Under the pieces are notes generated by a model. The model saw only the letters and a program-made list of their open reading frames with translations, searched no databases and was not told the DNA's origin. Positions 25,312-34,601 of a DNA stretch of 64,000 bases are shown here, in pieces (within the stretch, counting starts at the first letter, position 1; the number at the start of each line of letters is the position of its first letter). The stretch is from the NCBI GenBank assembly GCA_951812585.1, contig OX638318.1:2106380-2170379 (forward strand). The letters run 5' to 3'. A program made the translations under genes and the position numbers. Source of the DNA: Rhodothermales bacterium. GTDB lineage: Bacteria; Bacteroidota; Rhodothermia; Rhodothermales; Bin80.

Positions 25312-27216
25312 ATGACAAGAACCTGGGGCCGGAATGGCGTCGCGCTCCTGTGCGCCGTATGGATCGTCCAAGCTGCGTGGTCGCAGCAGGTCTTTACGCA
25401 GGAAGCGCTGGTCCAAGCGGGCATCACCCGTCTCGGAGACATTTTCAGCTTGGCATATGGCTGGGCAGTTGTCTCCACCGATGGCTACTTGTGGGATGCT
25501 GCCGTGCTGGGTGCGGTGCCGGAGCAGGAGCCGGTCTGGCAATTGTTCGTGGACGAGGTCCCCGTGGATCTGCGCGCCCTGGGGCGGGCCAACCTCAGCG
25601 CTGTGCCGGTGGCGATTGCCGATGTGTGTCAGGTCGTGCTGCACCGCCAGCCCGCGCTGATTGGGGGCGTCATAGCGCCAAGCGGCGCGGTCCACATCCG
25701 AACCTGCCAGGCGGCGGACGGACTGTTGCTGCAAGGAGCCGTGGAAGCAGGCAGCGAAACCGGCGATCCCGGCCCGTTTCAGTACGTTGAGTCCGGCGAC
25801 CGCAATGTGGACCGCACCGGGCCCACGGCCCACGGCTCGCTAGCGTTCGGCGGCCCGGGTGGACACGTTCGCCTGGGCGGACTGCTAGACGAGCACCACG
25901 CTACGGATCCGCTGATACGACCCCGCGTCCGCACGCTGTACCGTGGAGAGAAAGACGCCCGCATCCATCTTCGCGCGGCCAGCTTTGATGGCGCGTCGCA
26001 CCGGTCCTGGGGAACGTGGGCTGTACGCGTCGCTGCAACAAGGCTGGAAGATCTGCGCTTCTTTGAGCGACTGGGTCTTGAGGTTCCAGTAAACCATGAC
26101 GTCGTCATGGGGCATCTGGCGGGCACATGGGCGGCGCGCAGGGTGGTTTTTCGACTCGGTGCGCAGCGCTCGAAACTGACCACGCGGGCGAACCCGCTGG
26201 ATGTAGACGTTGCGTGGCGGCAGACGGCGGTGCGTGGCGTGTTGCAGCGGCGGTGGGGCGAGCGAAGCGCCGTTGGCCTGCGTTCGGCCATGCTTCGCAC
26301 CTGGGGTCTGGGGATGCGCGGGCATCAGCTGCTGCTGCTCCATAGCGCTTTTGTGAGCGCCCGAACGCAGCCTGCGGCAGCGATCAATCTCCTGTCGCAT
26401 GTCCAGGTGTCGCTGGATGGCGGTGCCTTGGGATGGCAAGTGTTTGCCGCTGCGCATCACACATCGATTGGCCTGAGGCTTACCGCGCTCTGGCAGTGGC
26501 GGGCACCCGCCCACACGCAGGGCTACGCCTACTGGTCCAGTCTGGGCTATCGCCCGAGCGGTCTCCCGCCCGATGATGCGCCCGTGCTGCCGCCTATGGC
26601 CACGGTGCGGTCTGCGGATCTTATGTGGCAGACCGGCACGGCACGGCAGCTCACGCTGATCGGTGGACTTCGGCAGTTCCAAGACGCGGTGATGACGACA
26701 TATACGCACGGGTACGACTCGCTGACGACGGGGCTGGAGGGCACGGCGCGCCTTGTTGCTGCGTCCGGTGCGGTGGCTACGGCGGCGGTGATTTTCGAGA
26801 CGCGGCTCTTGCAGCGACTTTCCGCAGGAGCGTTTGGGCTGTATGCCTATCCCATTTCGTCGGCGCACCCTTTCAGGGCCGCCTGGCATACGCGCAGTCT
26901 TGTGCAGCTGCACGTTCGATTCAGGCCGAATAATCGCCTGAGCTGCTTTGCTTCGCTGCGCTACCGTGGAACGTCGTCATGGCCAGACTATCATGCGGCG
27001 GCCCAGGTGGCCCCGTCGCGCTATGCCACCGCACTCCCGGCTGCCGCGGCAGCTGACCTGACCATTCAAAAGCGCTTCTGGCATGAGCGCCTGCGCGTTA
27101 GCGCCACACTGCGCAACCTGCTCAACACGCGCTATCGCACGCACCCTGGTGGCGCCGTGTCTAAGCTTGCATTCCATGTGCGTGCGCAGTATGCGTTGCG
27201 GGCGTTTGGAAGCTAA
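25312..27216 (+). CDS. Outer-membrane TonB-receptor-like beta-barrel protein
   Basis: 634 aa from MTRTWGRNGVALLCAVWIVQ (signal peptide, cleavage near AAWSQQ). The first 150 residues resemble a plug (EALVQAGITRLGDIFSLAYG, VDEVPVDLRALGRANLSAVP, VHIRTC). The rest alternates amphipathic strands (VRLGGLLDEHHATDPLIRPR, LTLIGGLRQFQDAVMTTYTH) and ends SATLRNLLNTRYRTHPGG and a final strand, as TonB-dependent receptors do. It is shorter than most receptors, and I cannot find a TonB box or a carboxypeptidase-like N-terminal domain. The broken ExbB-like gene lies just upstream on the same strand. Confidence 0.72.
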   Translation: MTRTWGRNGVALLCAVWIVQAAWSQQVFTQEALVQAGITRLGDIFSLAYGWAVVSTDGYLWDAAVLGAVPEQEPVWQLFVDEVPVDLRALGRANLSAVPVAIADVCQVVLHRQPALIGGVIAPSGAVHIRTCQAADGLLLQGAVEAGSETGDPGPFQYVESGDRNVDRTGPTAHGSLAFGGPGGHVRLGGLLDEHHATDPLIRPRVRTLYRGEKDARIHLRAASFDGASHRSWGTWAVRVAATRLEDLRFFERLGLEVPVNHDVVMGHLAGTWAARRVVFRLGAQRSKLTTRANPLDVDVAWRQTAVRGVLQRRWGERSAVGLRSAMLRTWGLGMRGHQLLLLHSAFVSARTQPAAAINLLSHVQVSLDGGALGWQVFAAAHHTSIGLRLTALWQWRAPAHTQGYAYWSSLGYRPSGLPPDDAPVLPPMATVRSADLMWQTGTARQLTLIGGLRQFQDAVMTTYTHGYDSLTTGLEGTARLVAASGAVATAAVIFETRLLQRLSAGAFGLYAYPISSAHPFRAAWHTRSLVQLHVRFRPNNRLSCFASLRYRGTSSWPDYHAAAQVAPSRYATALPAAAAADLTIQKRFWHERLRVSATLRNLLNTRYRTHPGGAVSKLAFHVRAQYALRAFGS

Positions 27217-27340
27217 CAAGCCCGGCAACCAGCGTCTTCCGTAGCACTTGGCCATAAGGAGCGCGCCTGACGACCGGCGGCACCTGGTTGTATCGGCATG
27301 CCGACCGCCGAATCTGTGCGACCCCTGCAGACCGCTGCCG

Positions 27341-28069
27341 CTAACGCATGAAAAGGCCGCCGTTGACGTCGATCGTTTCGCCGGTGGTGAAGGTGTTCTC
27401 AATGAGGAAAGCGATAGCCGTGGCGATGTGCTCCGGCGCTCCGTTGAAGCCGACCGGCGTCTCTGCCTCAAAGGCTCGCATCCGCTCCGCAGGCGTGTAC
27501 TTGTCGTGAAACGGCGTGACGATGACGCCCGGGGCCACCGCATTGACCCGGATCACGGGGGCCAATTCCCGTGCCGCGCCGCGCGTAAACGAATCCAGCG
27601 CCGCCTTGGCAGCGCCATAGATGGTGGCGGTAGGTGCGCCGTGTCGCGCCGCGATAGAGGTCAGGTTGACAATGGAGGGGCTTGTGCCCTTGCGAAGCAG
27701 CGGTGCGCAGCGCTGCGTCAGCATCATGGCGGAAAACGTATTCAGCGCAAAGATGCGCTCCATGACCTCCCATTGGAGCGTGTCAACAGTATGGCGCTCC
27801 AGAAGCGCGCCCACATTGTTGACAAGCGCATCCAGGTGGTTCGCGCACGCTTCTACAGCGTCCATCAGGGACTGGCAGCCTGCTTCGGTAGCCAGGTCGG
27901 CCTGCGCGGTATACACCACGCGCGCACCGGCGGCCTTCGCAGCTTCAGCCGCGGCTGTAATCGGGGTCCTGTGGTGATGCAGGATCAGTGTATTGCCGGG
28001 CGCCAGGTGCTTCGCTGCTGCAGCGCCGATGCCGGTGCTGGCTCCCGTAATGAGTATCGTCTTGTTCAT
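27341..28069 (-). CDS. Short-chain dehydrogenase/reductase (FabG/pteridine-reductase-like)
   Basis: 242 aa from MNKTILITGASTGIGAAAAK (classical TGxxxGIG nucleotide motif). NNVG, the catalytic Ser in VNLTSIAARHG, YxxxK in YGAAKAALDSFTRGAARELA and the NGGLFM end are all present. LILHHHRTPITAAAEAAKAA replaces the usual NADP-selecting loop; a basic residue in this loop resembles FolM/pteridine reductases. Upstream ATGs at 28072 and 28090 are in frame. The substrate is unknown, with a ketoacyl or pteridine-type carbonyl most likely. It lies downstream of the serine hydrolase on the same strand. Confidence 0.88.
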   Translation of the reverse strand: MNKTILITGASTGIGAAAAKHLAPGNTLILHHHRTPITAAAEAAKAAGARVVYTAQADLATEAGCQSLMDAVEACANHLDALVNNVGALLERHTVDTLQWEVMERIFALNTFSAMMLTQRCAPLLRKGTSPSIVNLTSIAARHGAPTATIYGAAKAALDSFTRGAARELAPVIRVNAVAPGVIVTPFHDKYTPAERMRAFEAETPVGFNGAPEHIATAIAFLIENTFTTGETIDVNGGLFMR

Positions 28070-28150
28070 CATGCTGCAAGCGCGCTGCATGGCACCGGCG
28101 GCGGGCTAAGTGCGCACAAGGCGTCTGCGCGCCGCGATGATCGCGCGAAA

Positions 28151-29437
28151 CTAACGAAGCGGAGCATAGATTGCCTCCTTGAACGGCCGCTGCACCAGAT
28201 CCTTGTTGAAGGGCCGAAGCTGCGTAAAGATCATGCCGATCAGTTCCGATTGCGGATCAATGAAGAAAAACGTGTTGGCGGCACCCGCCCAACCGTACAT
28301 GCCATCCATACCCGGCTCATTAAGCTCGCTGGCGTCCAGGAACACTTCCACGCCGAGCCCGAAGCCCCAACCCGCCGAGCTGTTTGCCTGCAGGTGGTCA
28401 CGCGTCATGAGGGCCACGGTTGAGGGCTTCAAGATCTGCACCGTGCCCCAGCGGCCTCCGCCTAGAAGCATCTCAGCAAAGCGGACATAGTCCAAAGGCG
28501 TGGAAACCAGTCCGCCGCCGCCGGAAAGAAAGGCCACCGGTTCGGCGAACTCGCTGTCGGAGCCGCGGTCAGCAGCCCGCCAAGCACCCGCGCGGCTTTT
28601 GGTGTAGAGAGTGCTCAGGCGGTGCATCCTGGCGGGCGGCACGCTAAAGGCGGTGTCATGCATCTCCAGCGGCGCAAAGATGCGTGTCTCAAAAAACGAA
28701 TCCAACGACTGGCCCGAAGCCACCTCTACGACACGCCCGAGTACGTCGGTGGCGACGCTGTAGTGCCACCGCTCACCCGGCGCGTACAGGAGCGGTAGCG
28801 CAGCCAGGCGCTCGCAGAACGCTTCCAGATCGCCTGGCCCGAAGACGCCATCGGACCGGTACATGGAATCCACCGCCGTATTGCTGAAGAACCCGTACGT
28901 GAAGCCAGCCCGATGCGTCAAAAGATCGTGAATCGTAGGCACGCGCGGCAGCGATGTACGTTGATCAGGAGCATCGGGCTTGTATAGCGCAAGGTCTGCA
29001 AATGCGGGAATGTATGCCGACACAGGATCATCCAGCGCCAGCGCCCCCTCTTCGTAGAGCATGAGCGCCGCTACACTGGTGACCGGCTTGGTCATGGAGT
29101 AGATCCGGAAGAGTGTAGAATCGGTCATCGGCACGCCAGACTCCAGGTCCTGGTACCCCGCCGTCTCGTGGTAGACCACCTTACCACTTTGCCATATCAG
29201 GGCCTCCGCGCCCACCACCTGACCGCTTGCTACGAGCTGCCCAAGCGTGCTGTCCACACGCGCAAGATGCCCCGTTTCAAGCTGAAGCCCCTGACTGGCC
29301 GCGGGTAGCGCAAACCCGTGGCACAGCAGCAACAGTCCAGCGAAGCGCGACAAGGCGCAAGCGCTGCGCCGTAGGAGCGTCAGCTTGGAGCGGACGGGAA
29401 AGTGGCCCGTGCGGCGTTTCATGCTTCGCATTCGCAT
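28151..29437 (-). CDS. Secreted serine hydrolase, beta-lactamase-related
   Basis: 428 aa. After a basic N-terminus comes a signal segment (FAGLLLLCHGFALPAASQGL). SxxK is in LFRIYSMTKPVTSVAALMLY, the YxN-equivalent in GERWHYSVATDVLGRVVEVA, and HRAGFTYGFFSNTAVDS follows the LLTH motif. The C-terminus contains WGFGLGVEVFLDASE and GWAGAANTFFFIDPQSELIG, the typical (H/W)xG third motif. These enzymes are periplasmic esterases, D-aminopeptidases or beta-lactamase-like proteins. It is similar in fold to the 11101 gene but not a close copy. A sulfatase gene follows upstream on the same strand with a 33 bp gap. Confidence 0.9.
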   Translation of the reverse strand: MRMRSMKRRTGHFPVRSKLTLLRRSACALSRFAGLLLLCHGFALPAASQGLQLETGHLARVDSTLGQLVASGQVVGAEALIWQSGKVVYHETAGYQDLESGVPMTDSTLFRIYSMTKPVTSVAALMLYEEGALALDDPVSAYIPAFADLALYKPDAPDQRTSLPRVPTIHDLLTHRAGFTYGFFSNTAVDSMYRSDGVFGPGDLEAFCERLAALPLLYAPGERWHYSVATDVLGRVVEVASGQSLDSFFETRIFAPLEMHDTAFSVPPARMHRLSTLYTKSRAGAWRAADRGSDSEFAEPVAFLSGGGGLVSTPLDYVRFAEMLLGGGRWGTVQILKPSTVALMTRDHLQANSSAGWGFGLGVEVFLDASELNEPGMDGMYGWAGAANTFFFIDPQSELIGMIFTQLRPFNKDLVQRPFKEAIYAPLR

Positions 29438-29470
29438 ATGTGCTGGTCGCTGTGCATGGTCCTGATCCCC

Positions 29471-31024
29471 TTACGGTTCGGGTATCCGGACACCCAGGGT
29501 ATCAGCCCATGAATGCCATTGGCGGGCCAGCGCGTCCGCCAGGTCCGGGTGGCTGGCGATGAGGTCCTGACGCTCAACGGGGTCTGTCGCAAGGTTGTAC
29601 AGTTCCCATTCGCCTATGCGGCGGTCCATAACCAGCTTCCACGATCCTTGTCGGATGGCTCGATGGCGGATGTGTTCCCAGTACAGGGTGCGCTCTTCCA
29701 GATCTGGGGGTGCTGCTTTGAAATGCGGGACCAGGCTGGTACCATCGGTTGCAGGCAGGGCGCTGCCGGCGATTTCCTGCAATGTCGGCAAGAGGTCAAT
29801 GATGTGGCCGGGGCCATCGGTGATTGTGCCGCGGTGCTGGATGCCTTCCGGCCAATGCGCAATGAAGGGCGTCAGGATGCCGCCTTCGTGGACCCACTGT
29901 TTGTACAGCCTGAAGGGCGTGTTCGAAGCCATTGCCCACCCTTCCTGGTATGCCACGTAGGAGCCCGGCTCGCCGGGCTGCGTGGCCGGATCGTGTAGCT
30001 GCCGGTAGACCACGCTTTCTGCGCAGCCGCCGTTGTCCGCCAGAAACACCACCAGCGTATTGTCCAGCGCATCCATTGCGCGCAGCGCTGCGATCACACG
30101 GCCGATGCCCTGATCCATGCGATCAACCATGGCCGCGTACACCGCCATGCGCAAGGCCCAGTCTTCTTTGCCTTCCGCGTCTTCCCAGGAGGACAGCTGT
30201 GCGGGGCGCGCAGGTATCTCATGCCGCTCATCAATGAGCCCCATCGCCAGCATGCGCGCGTGTCGCTCTGCGCGCAGCGAATCCCATCCGATGTGGTAGC
30301 GGTCCTGGTACCGGGCGATGTCCTCCGGCCATGCGTGCAGCGGCCAGTGCGGCGCGGTATAGGCCAGATATAGGAAAAAAGGTTCAGGCGATTCGTGGGC
30401 TGCGTGTTCTGCGAGGAACGTCACCGCGTAGTCGGAAAAGGCATCCGTCATGTAGAAGCCCTCCTCCGGCGGCGTCCAGGGCGTGTCATCCAGCACCATC
30501 ACGCGGTTGTCCGGGCCCACTTCAAAGTAGCTGCTCGCGCCGCTGATGAGGCCATAGTACCGGTCGAAGCCGCGTTGCCGCGGCCAGTGCTGGGGCCGTT
30601 CTCCCACATGCCACTTGCCTGACATGTAGGTGCGATAGCCCGCATCCCGCAGCATTTCGGCGATGGTGGTCGCCTCCTCACTGAGGTAGCCCTGGTAGGG
30701 CCCCGGCCGCAGCGTATTGCCGACAAGGCTTACCATCCCGCCCATGCCGACCGCATGGGGGTATCGCCCGGTCAGGAGCGATGCACGTGTAGGACAGCAG
30801 CGGCCGGCATTGTAGAACTGTCGGAAGCGCAGGCCACTTTCAGCGAGGCCATCCAGATGCGGCGTGGCGATTTCGCCGCCATATGCGCCAATGTCGGAGT
30901 AACCCAGGTCATCAGCCAGGATGATCACTACGTTGGGCTGTGGCGCAGTCTCGGCACCGCCGCAGCCGATCAGCAGCAGCATGCAAGCCCAAAGCCAGCG
31001 GCGGCGCGAAAACTTACAGGCCAT
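29471..31024 (-). CDS. Arylsulfatase-family lipoprotein
   Basis: 517 aa from MACKFSRRRWLWACMLLLIG with lipobox Cys (LLIGCGG); the frame extends upstream to 31102. NVVIILADDLGYSDIGAYGG gives the metal-binding Asp pair. The formylglycine site is CCPTRASLLTGRYPHAVGM (C-x-P-x-R; the cysteine needs oxidation by a formylglycine-generating enzyme). Other blocks are YMSGKWHVGERPQHWPRQRG, APHWPLHAWPEDI, VFLADNGGCAES and GTSLVPHFKA. It removes sulfate esters, probably from algal or animal glycans, on the outer or periplasmic face. It is divergent from the LarA-family gene at 31230, so it may belong functionally to the sugar locus. Confidence 0.93.
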   Translation of the reverse strand: MACKFSRRRWLWACMLLLIGCGGAETAPQPNVVIILADDLGYSDIGAYGGEIATPHLDGLAESGLRFRQFYNAGRCCPTRASLLTGRYPHAVGMGGMVSLVGNTLRPGPYQGYLSEEATTIAEMLRDAGYRTYMSGKWHVGERPQHWPRQRGFDRYYGLISGASSYFEVGPDNRVMVLDDTPWTPPEEGFYMTDAFSDYAVTFLAEHAAHESPEPFFLYLAYTAPHWPLHAWPEDIARYQDRYHIGWDSLRAERHARMLAMGLIDERHEIPARPAQLSSWEDAEGKEDWALRMAVYAAMVDRMDQGIGRVIAALRAMDALDNTLVVFLADNGGCAESVVYRQLHDPATQPGEPGSYVAYQEGWAMASNTPFRLYKQWVHEGGILTPFIAHWPEGIQHRGTITDGPGHIIDLLPTLQEIAGSALPATDGTSLVPHFKAAPPDLEERTLYWEHIRHRAIRQGSWKLVMDRRIGEWELYNLATDPVERQDLIASHPDLADALARQWHSWADTLGVRIPEP

Positions 31025-31229
31025 AGGGTCATTGGCAGATTTCCTGAATATAGCCATGAGGCATGGTTTCGGCCCGGCACAACGCACGCGTTCTTGCTGC
31101 AATCCGTGTATGTGCCGCTGATCGGATCCGAGTGCGCCACCAATGGGTTTGCATAGCCATCCTGATCAGACTTCAGCCGCCATGCAGCAATGGAAAGCGT
31201 GGCCAGCGCCATGACTTGGCACCACGCTC

Positions 31230-32492
31230 ATGACTTTTGGACGCGGGGATACCCATACGATAATCGGTGAGGCTGAAGCGCGCGCAATCCTCGCGGAGGG
31301 CTTGGCGGCGGCTGCGCCCGATGCCCGGCGCGTGCTGGTCATCATACCGGACGCCACGCGGACTGCGCCGATACCGCTCTTTTTCAGGCTGCTGACGGAG
31401 CTGCTGCTTCCGCAGACCGAGGCCTTGGATTTTCTGGTTGCGCTCGGGACCCATCCGCTGATGAGTGCCGCGGCCTTGCGACGCCTGGTCGGCATTACTG
31501 CCGCAGAGGCTCGCGGGCAGTACGGCGCAGTGGAGCTCTTCAACCACCGATGGGATCAGCCCGAGCAGCTCATCACGCTGGACACGCTGGAGGCGAGCGA
31601 AGTCAGGGCTATCACGCAGGGTCGCCTGGATATGGCGGTACCCGTTTCTATCAATCGACTGGTGCTGCGTTACGATACGCTGCTGATTTGCGGGCCTACG
31701 TATCCGCATGAGGTGGCGGGATTTTCCGGGGGCAACAAGTACTTCTTTCCAGGCATCAGCGGGCCCGATGTCATACACATCACGCACTGGCTTGGTGCGC
31801 TCTTGACCAGCCGCGCACTGATAGGCACCCCGGACACTGCTGTGCGGGCCTTGATCGACCGTGCGGCGGCATGCATTCCGCGCCGCAAGCTTTGTGCCAG
31901 CCTCGTGGTGGACGGCGAGGCGCTGCGGGGCTTGTATGTGGGCGCGCCCGAGGCGGCATGGCAGGCTGCCGCGGACCTTTCCAGCAGGATACACATCCAC
32001 TGGGTTGACCGTCCCTACCGGCGCGCCTTGGCCGTGATTCCTCCGATGTACGCGGATTTGTGGACCGGCGCGAAGGGGATGTACAAGCTTGAGCCGGTGA
32101 TCGAGGATGGCGGCGAAATTGTGCTCTATGCGCCGCACATCGGCAACATTTCGTACACGCACGGTCGGATTCTGAACCAGATTGGATACCATGGCAGCGA
32201 ATATTTCGTGCAGCAATGGTCTCGCTTTCGGCGCTACCCCTGGGCCGTGTTGGCACACTCGGCCCATGTCCGGGGCGAGGCCACCTTTGAAGGAAATGTA
32301 GAAACACCCAGAATCAACGTTACGCTGGCCAGCCGCGTGCCGCGTGTCGTGTGCGAGCGCCTGGGCCTGGGCTACCTGGATCCGTCTGACGTTAATCTGA
32401 ATGCATGGCAGGGTCAGGACGACACCTTGTTTGTGCCTAAGGCAGGCGAACGGCTTTACCGGCTGTTGCCGCCCCAAGCAGCTGCGCGTTAG
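31230..32492 (+). CDS. LarA-family (nickel-pincer) racemase/epimerase homologue
   Basis: 420 aa. VLVIIPDATRTAPIPLFF is the N-terminal D-x-T-R motif. FLVALGTHPLMSAAALRRLV and TYPHEVAGFSGGNKYFFPGI carry the two catalytic/ligand histidines and the GFSGG loop of LarA, the lactate racemase with a nickel-pincer nucleotide cofactor. LarA homologues act on many 2-hydroxy acids, including aldonates, by hydride transfer. No larB/larC/larE cofactor genes are in the window, so these would have to lie elsewhere. It opens a plus-strand cluster with a hydroxyacid dehydrogenase 71 bp on and then a lactonase, which points to a sugar-acid substrate. The start ATG is at 31230. Confidence 0.85.
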   Translation: MTFGRGDTHTIIGEAEARAILAEGLAAAAPDARRVLVIIPDATRTAPIPLFFRLLTELLLPQTEALDFLVALGTHPLMSAAALRRLVGITAAEARGQYGAVELFNHRWDQPEQLITLDTLEASEVRAITQGRLDMAVPVSINRLVLRYDTLLICGPTYPHEVAGFSGGNKYFFPGISGPDVIHITHWLGALLTSRALIGTPDTAVRALIDRAAACIPRRKLCASLVVDGEALRGLYVGAPEAAWQAAADLSSRIHIHWVDRPYRRALAVIPPMYADLWTGAKGMYKLEPVIEDGGEIVLYAPHIGNISYTHGRILNQIGYHGSEYFVQQWSRFRRYPWAVLAHSAHVRGEATFEGNVETPRINVTLASRVPRVVCERLGLGYLDPSDVNLNAWQGQDDTLFVPKAGERLYRLLPPQAAAR

Positions 32493-32563
32493 GGGGCGCG
32501 TGCGCGCCTGCTTCCGCCAATCGGCATTATCTTGGCGCCCCTTGTATCAGTACGGAGTGCCTC

Positions 32564-33451
32564 ATGAGCGAATCGATCGGGTTTGTTGGGCTGGGCATTA
32601 TGGGCCGCGGCATGGCCTGCAACTTGGTCCGGGCGGGCTTTTCGGTCCGCGTATGGAACCGCACGGCCCGGCGCATGGCACCGGTAGTGGCGGCGGGCGC
32701 GACAGCCGGCAGCAGCCCCTCGGATGTGGCAGCCCACAGCAGTATTACCTGCGTCTGTGTCAGCGACACGGCCGATGTGGAAGCGGTGATCTTTGGCCCC
32801 GAAGGCGTTGCCGCCGGGGCGCGCGAAGGTGCGCTGGTGATAGATAACAGCACGATCAGTCCCGAGGCCACGCGCTCGATGGCGGAGCGCCTCGCCGCCC
32901 GCGGGGTCTTCATGCTGGACGCACCGATCAGCGGAGGCAGCGAAGGCGCGGCAAACGGCACGCTGAGCATCATGGTGGGCGGCGAAGAGGTGCAGTACAC
33001 CCGTGCGCTACCCGTCCTGCGCGCGATGGGGCAGACCATCACGCATGTCGGCGGTCACGGGGCGGGACAGACGGTGAAGCTTGTCAATCAGATTCTGGTC
33101 GTCGGCACGATGCTGGCTGTCAGCGAAGCACTGCTCTTTGCGGAGGCTGGCGGCCTGGATCTGGAGAAGACGCTGGCAGCCGTGAAGGGAGGCGCCGCGG
33201 GAAGCTGGATGCTTGCCAACAGGGGCATACAAGCCATCGCACGGGACTGGCGCCCCGGTTTCACTATCGATTTGCAGCAGAAAGACCTGCGCTTGGTGTT
33301 GGAAGCTGCGGACCACTATGGCGTGCCGCTGCCAACGACGCACCTGTGCTTTCAGCTGTATCGGACGCTGCAGGCGCGTAATCTGGGCCATGAAGGCAAC
33401 CACGCGTTGCTCAAGGCTCTAGAGCATCTGGCTGACATCAAGGTCGGGTAG
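32564..33451 (+). CDS. NAD(P)-dependent beta-hydroxyacid dehydrogenase (3-hydroxyisobutyrate/tartronate semialdehyde reductase family)
   Basis: 295 aa. The Rossmann motif GFVGLGIMGRGMACNLVRAG begins at residue 6. NRTAR suggests NADP preference. Substrate-binding SGG is in FMLDAPISGGSEGAANGTLS, and the catalytic Lys is in GAGQTVKLVNQILVVGTMLA. The C-terminal helical domain (FTIDLQQKDLRLVLEAADHY) is complete. It oxidises or reduces the 3-hydroxyl of a short or sugar-derived acid. It is 3 bp from the lactonase gene. Confidence 0.92.
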   Translation: MSESIGFVGLGIMGRGMACNLVRAGFSVRVWNRTARRMAPVVAAGATAGSSPSDVAAHSSITCVCVSDTADVEAVIFGPEGVAAGAREGALVIDNSTISPEATRSMAERLAARGVFMLDAPISGGSEGAANGTLSIMVGGEEVQYTRALPVLRAMGQTITHVGGHGAGQTVKLVNQILVVGTMLAVSEALLFAEAGGLDLEKTLAAVKGGAAGSWMLANRGIQAIARDWRPGFTIDLQQKDLRLVLEAADHYGVPLPTTHLCFQLYRTLQARNLGHEGNHALLKALEHLADIKVG

Positions 33452-33454
33452 GCC

Positions 33455-34516
33455 ATGGCACGTCTGTACGTGGGCACATATACACAGCCGGAAGATCATG
33501 TCGAAGGGCATGGTGAAGGCATCTACTGTTACCAACTGGACGAAGAGACATGGGCGCTGACGCGCCTGAACGTCACGGGCGGCATCACCAATCCGTCCTT
33601 CTTGACGCTTAAGGGAACGCGGCTCTATGCGGTGAGCGAAATCACATCCGGGCCAGGCCAGATCGGAGCCTTCGCCGTGGATGCCGGCACTGGCCGGCTG
33701 ATGCACATCAATCACCAGTCTACGCTGGGCGCGGCCCCTTGCTATGTTACTGCAGATGACCACCATGTTCTGGTTGCCAACTACCTGGGCGGCTCGGTGG
33801 CAGTGCTGCCAATTGACAGCCGTGGCGGCATCGGCCCCGCGTCGGACCACACAGTCCGTGCGGGCACCAGCGTCCACGAGGAGCGGCAAACGGCTCCGCA
33901 CCCTCACGCAATCGTGTTGGACCACACGCGCCGGTATGCCCTGGTTCCGGACCTGGGCACCGACACGGTGACCGTGTATCGCTATGACCGGCAGCGGGGC
34001 CGCCTTCTTGCGGCGGCATCGGAGTTGCGTACGCACCTGGGCGCGGGTCCCAGGCACTTGACCTTCGATCAGTCGGGACGGTTTGCCTATCTGATGAATG
34101 AGCTGGATTCTACCATCATGGTGTGCAGGTTTGAGGGCGGGCGGCTTACGACTATGCAGACGGTTGAAGCCCTGCCCAAGAGCTTCGCCGGCACACCTTC
34201 CGGCGCGGACATCCATCTGCATCCTTCCGGCCGGTTTCTGTACGCTTCCCTTCGCGGCCTCCAATGCATCATCAGGATGCGCGTAGATCCGGGCACGGGC
34301 CGCCTGACGGGAAGAGCCTATGCACATGTGCTGGGCACGACGCCCCGCAACTTTGCTGTAGATCCCAAGGGCCGTTATCTCGTCGTCGCCAATCAGGACT
34401 CTGACTCGCTCGTGGTGATGTCCATTAATGCGGACACCGGCCTGTTGACGCTGACCGGATCACCGGTTCCTGTCTCCAGTCCCGCCTGTGTGATCATTGC
34501 GCCTTGCGTCGCCTAA
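33455..34516 (+). CDS. Lactonase, 7-bladed beta-propeller (6-phosphogluconolactonase-like)
   Basis: 353 aa of repeated propeller blades: RLYVGTYTQPEDHVEGHGEG, IYCYQLDEET, LYAVSEITSGPGQIGAFAVD, HHVLVANYLGGSVAVLPIDS, HPHAIVLDHTRRYALVPDLG, GPRHLTFDQSGRFAYLMNEL, TPRNFAVDPKGRYLVVANQD. The YVGTYT start, the PH(A) motif and the GPRHL motif are hallmarks of the Pgl/YbhE lactonase family, which opens sugar-acid lactones. There is no signal peptide, so it is cytosolic. Coupled to the upstream dehydrogenase (3 bp gap), it would turn a lactone into the aldonate that the LarA-like enzyme could epimerise. Confidence 0.93.
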   Translation: MARLYVGTYTQPEDHVEGHGEGIYCYQLDEETWALTRLNVTGGITNPSFLTLKGTRLYAVSEITSGPGQIGAFAVDAGTGRLMHINHQSTLGAAPCYVTADDHHVLVANYLGGSVAVLPIDSRGGIGPASDHTVRAGTSVHEERQTAPHPHAIVLDHTRRYALVPDLGTDTVTVYRYDRQRGRLLAAASELRTHLGAGPRHLTFDQSGRFAYLMNELDSTIMVCRFEGGRLTTMQTVEALPKSFAGTPSGADIHLHPSGRFLYASLRGLQCIIRMRVDPGTGRLTGRAYAHVLGTTPRNFAVDPKGRYLVVANQDSDSLVVMSINADTGLLTLTGSPVPVSSPACVIIAPCVA

Positions 34517-34601
34517 GAGCGAGCCGGTTCTGCATGCGGGTTGTTGCGCCTAAATTCCTAAATTGGCCCCGACTGTTCCACGCTGAGCCTGAGACCTTGT
34601 A

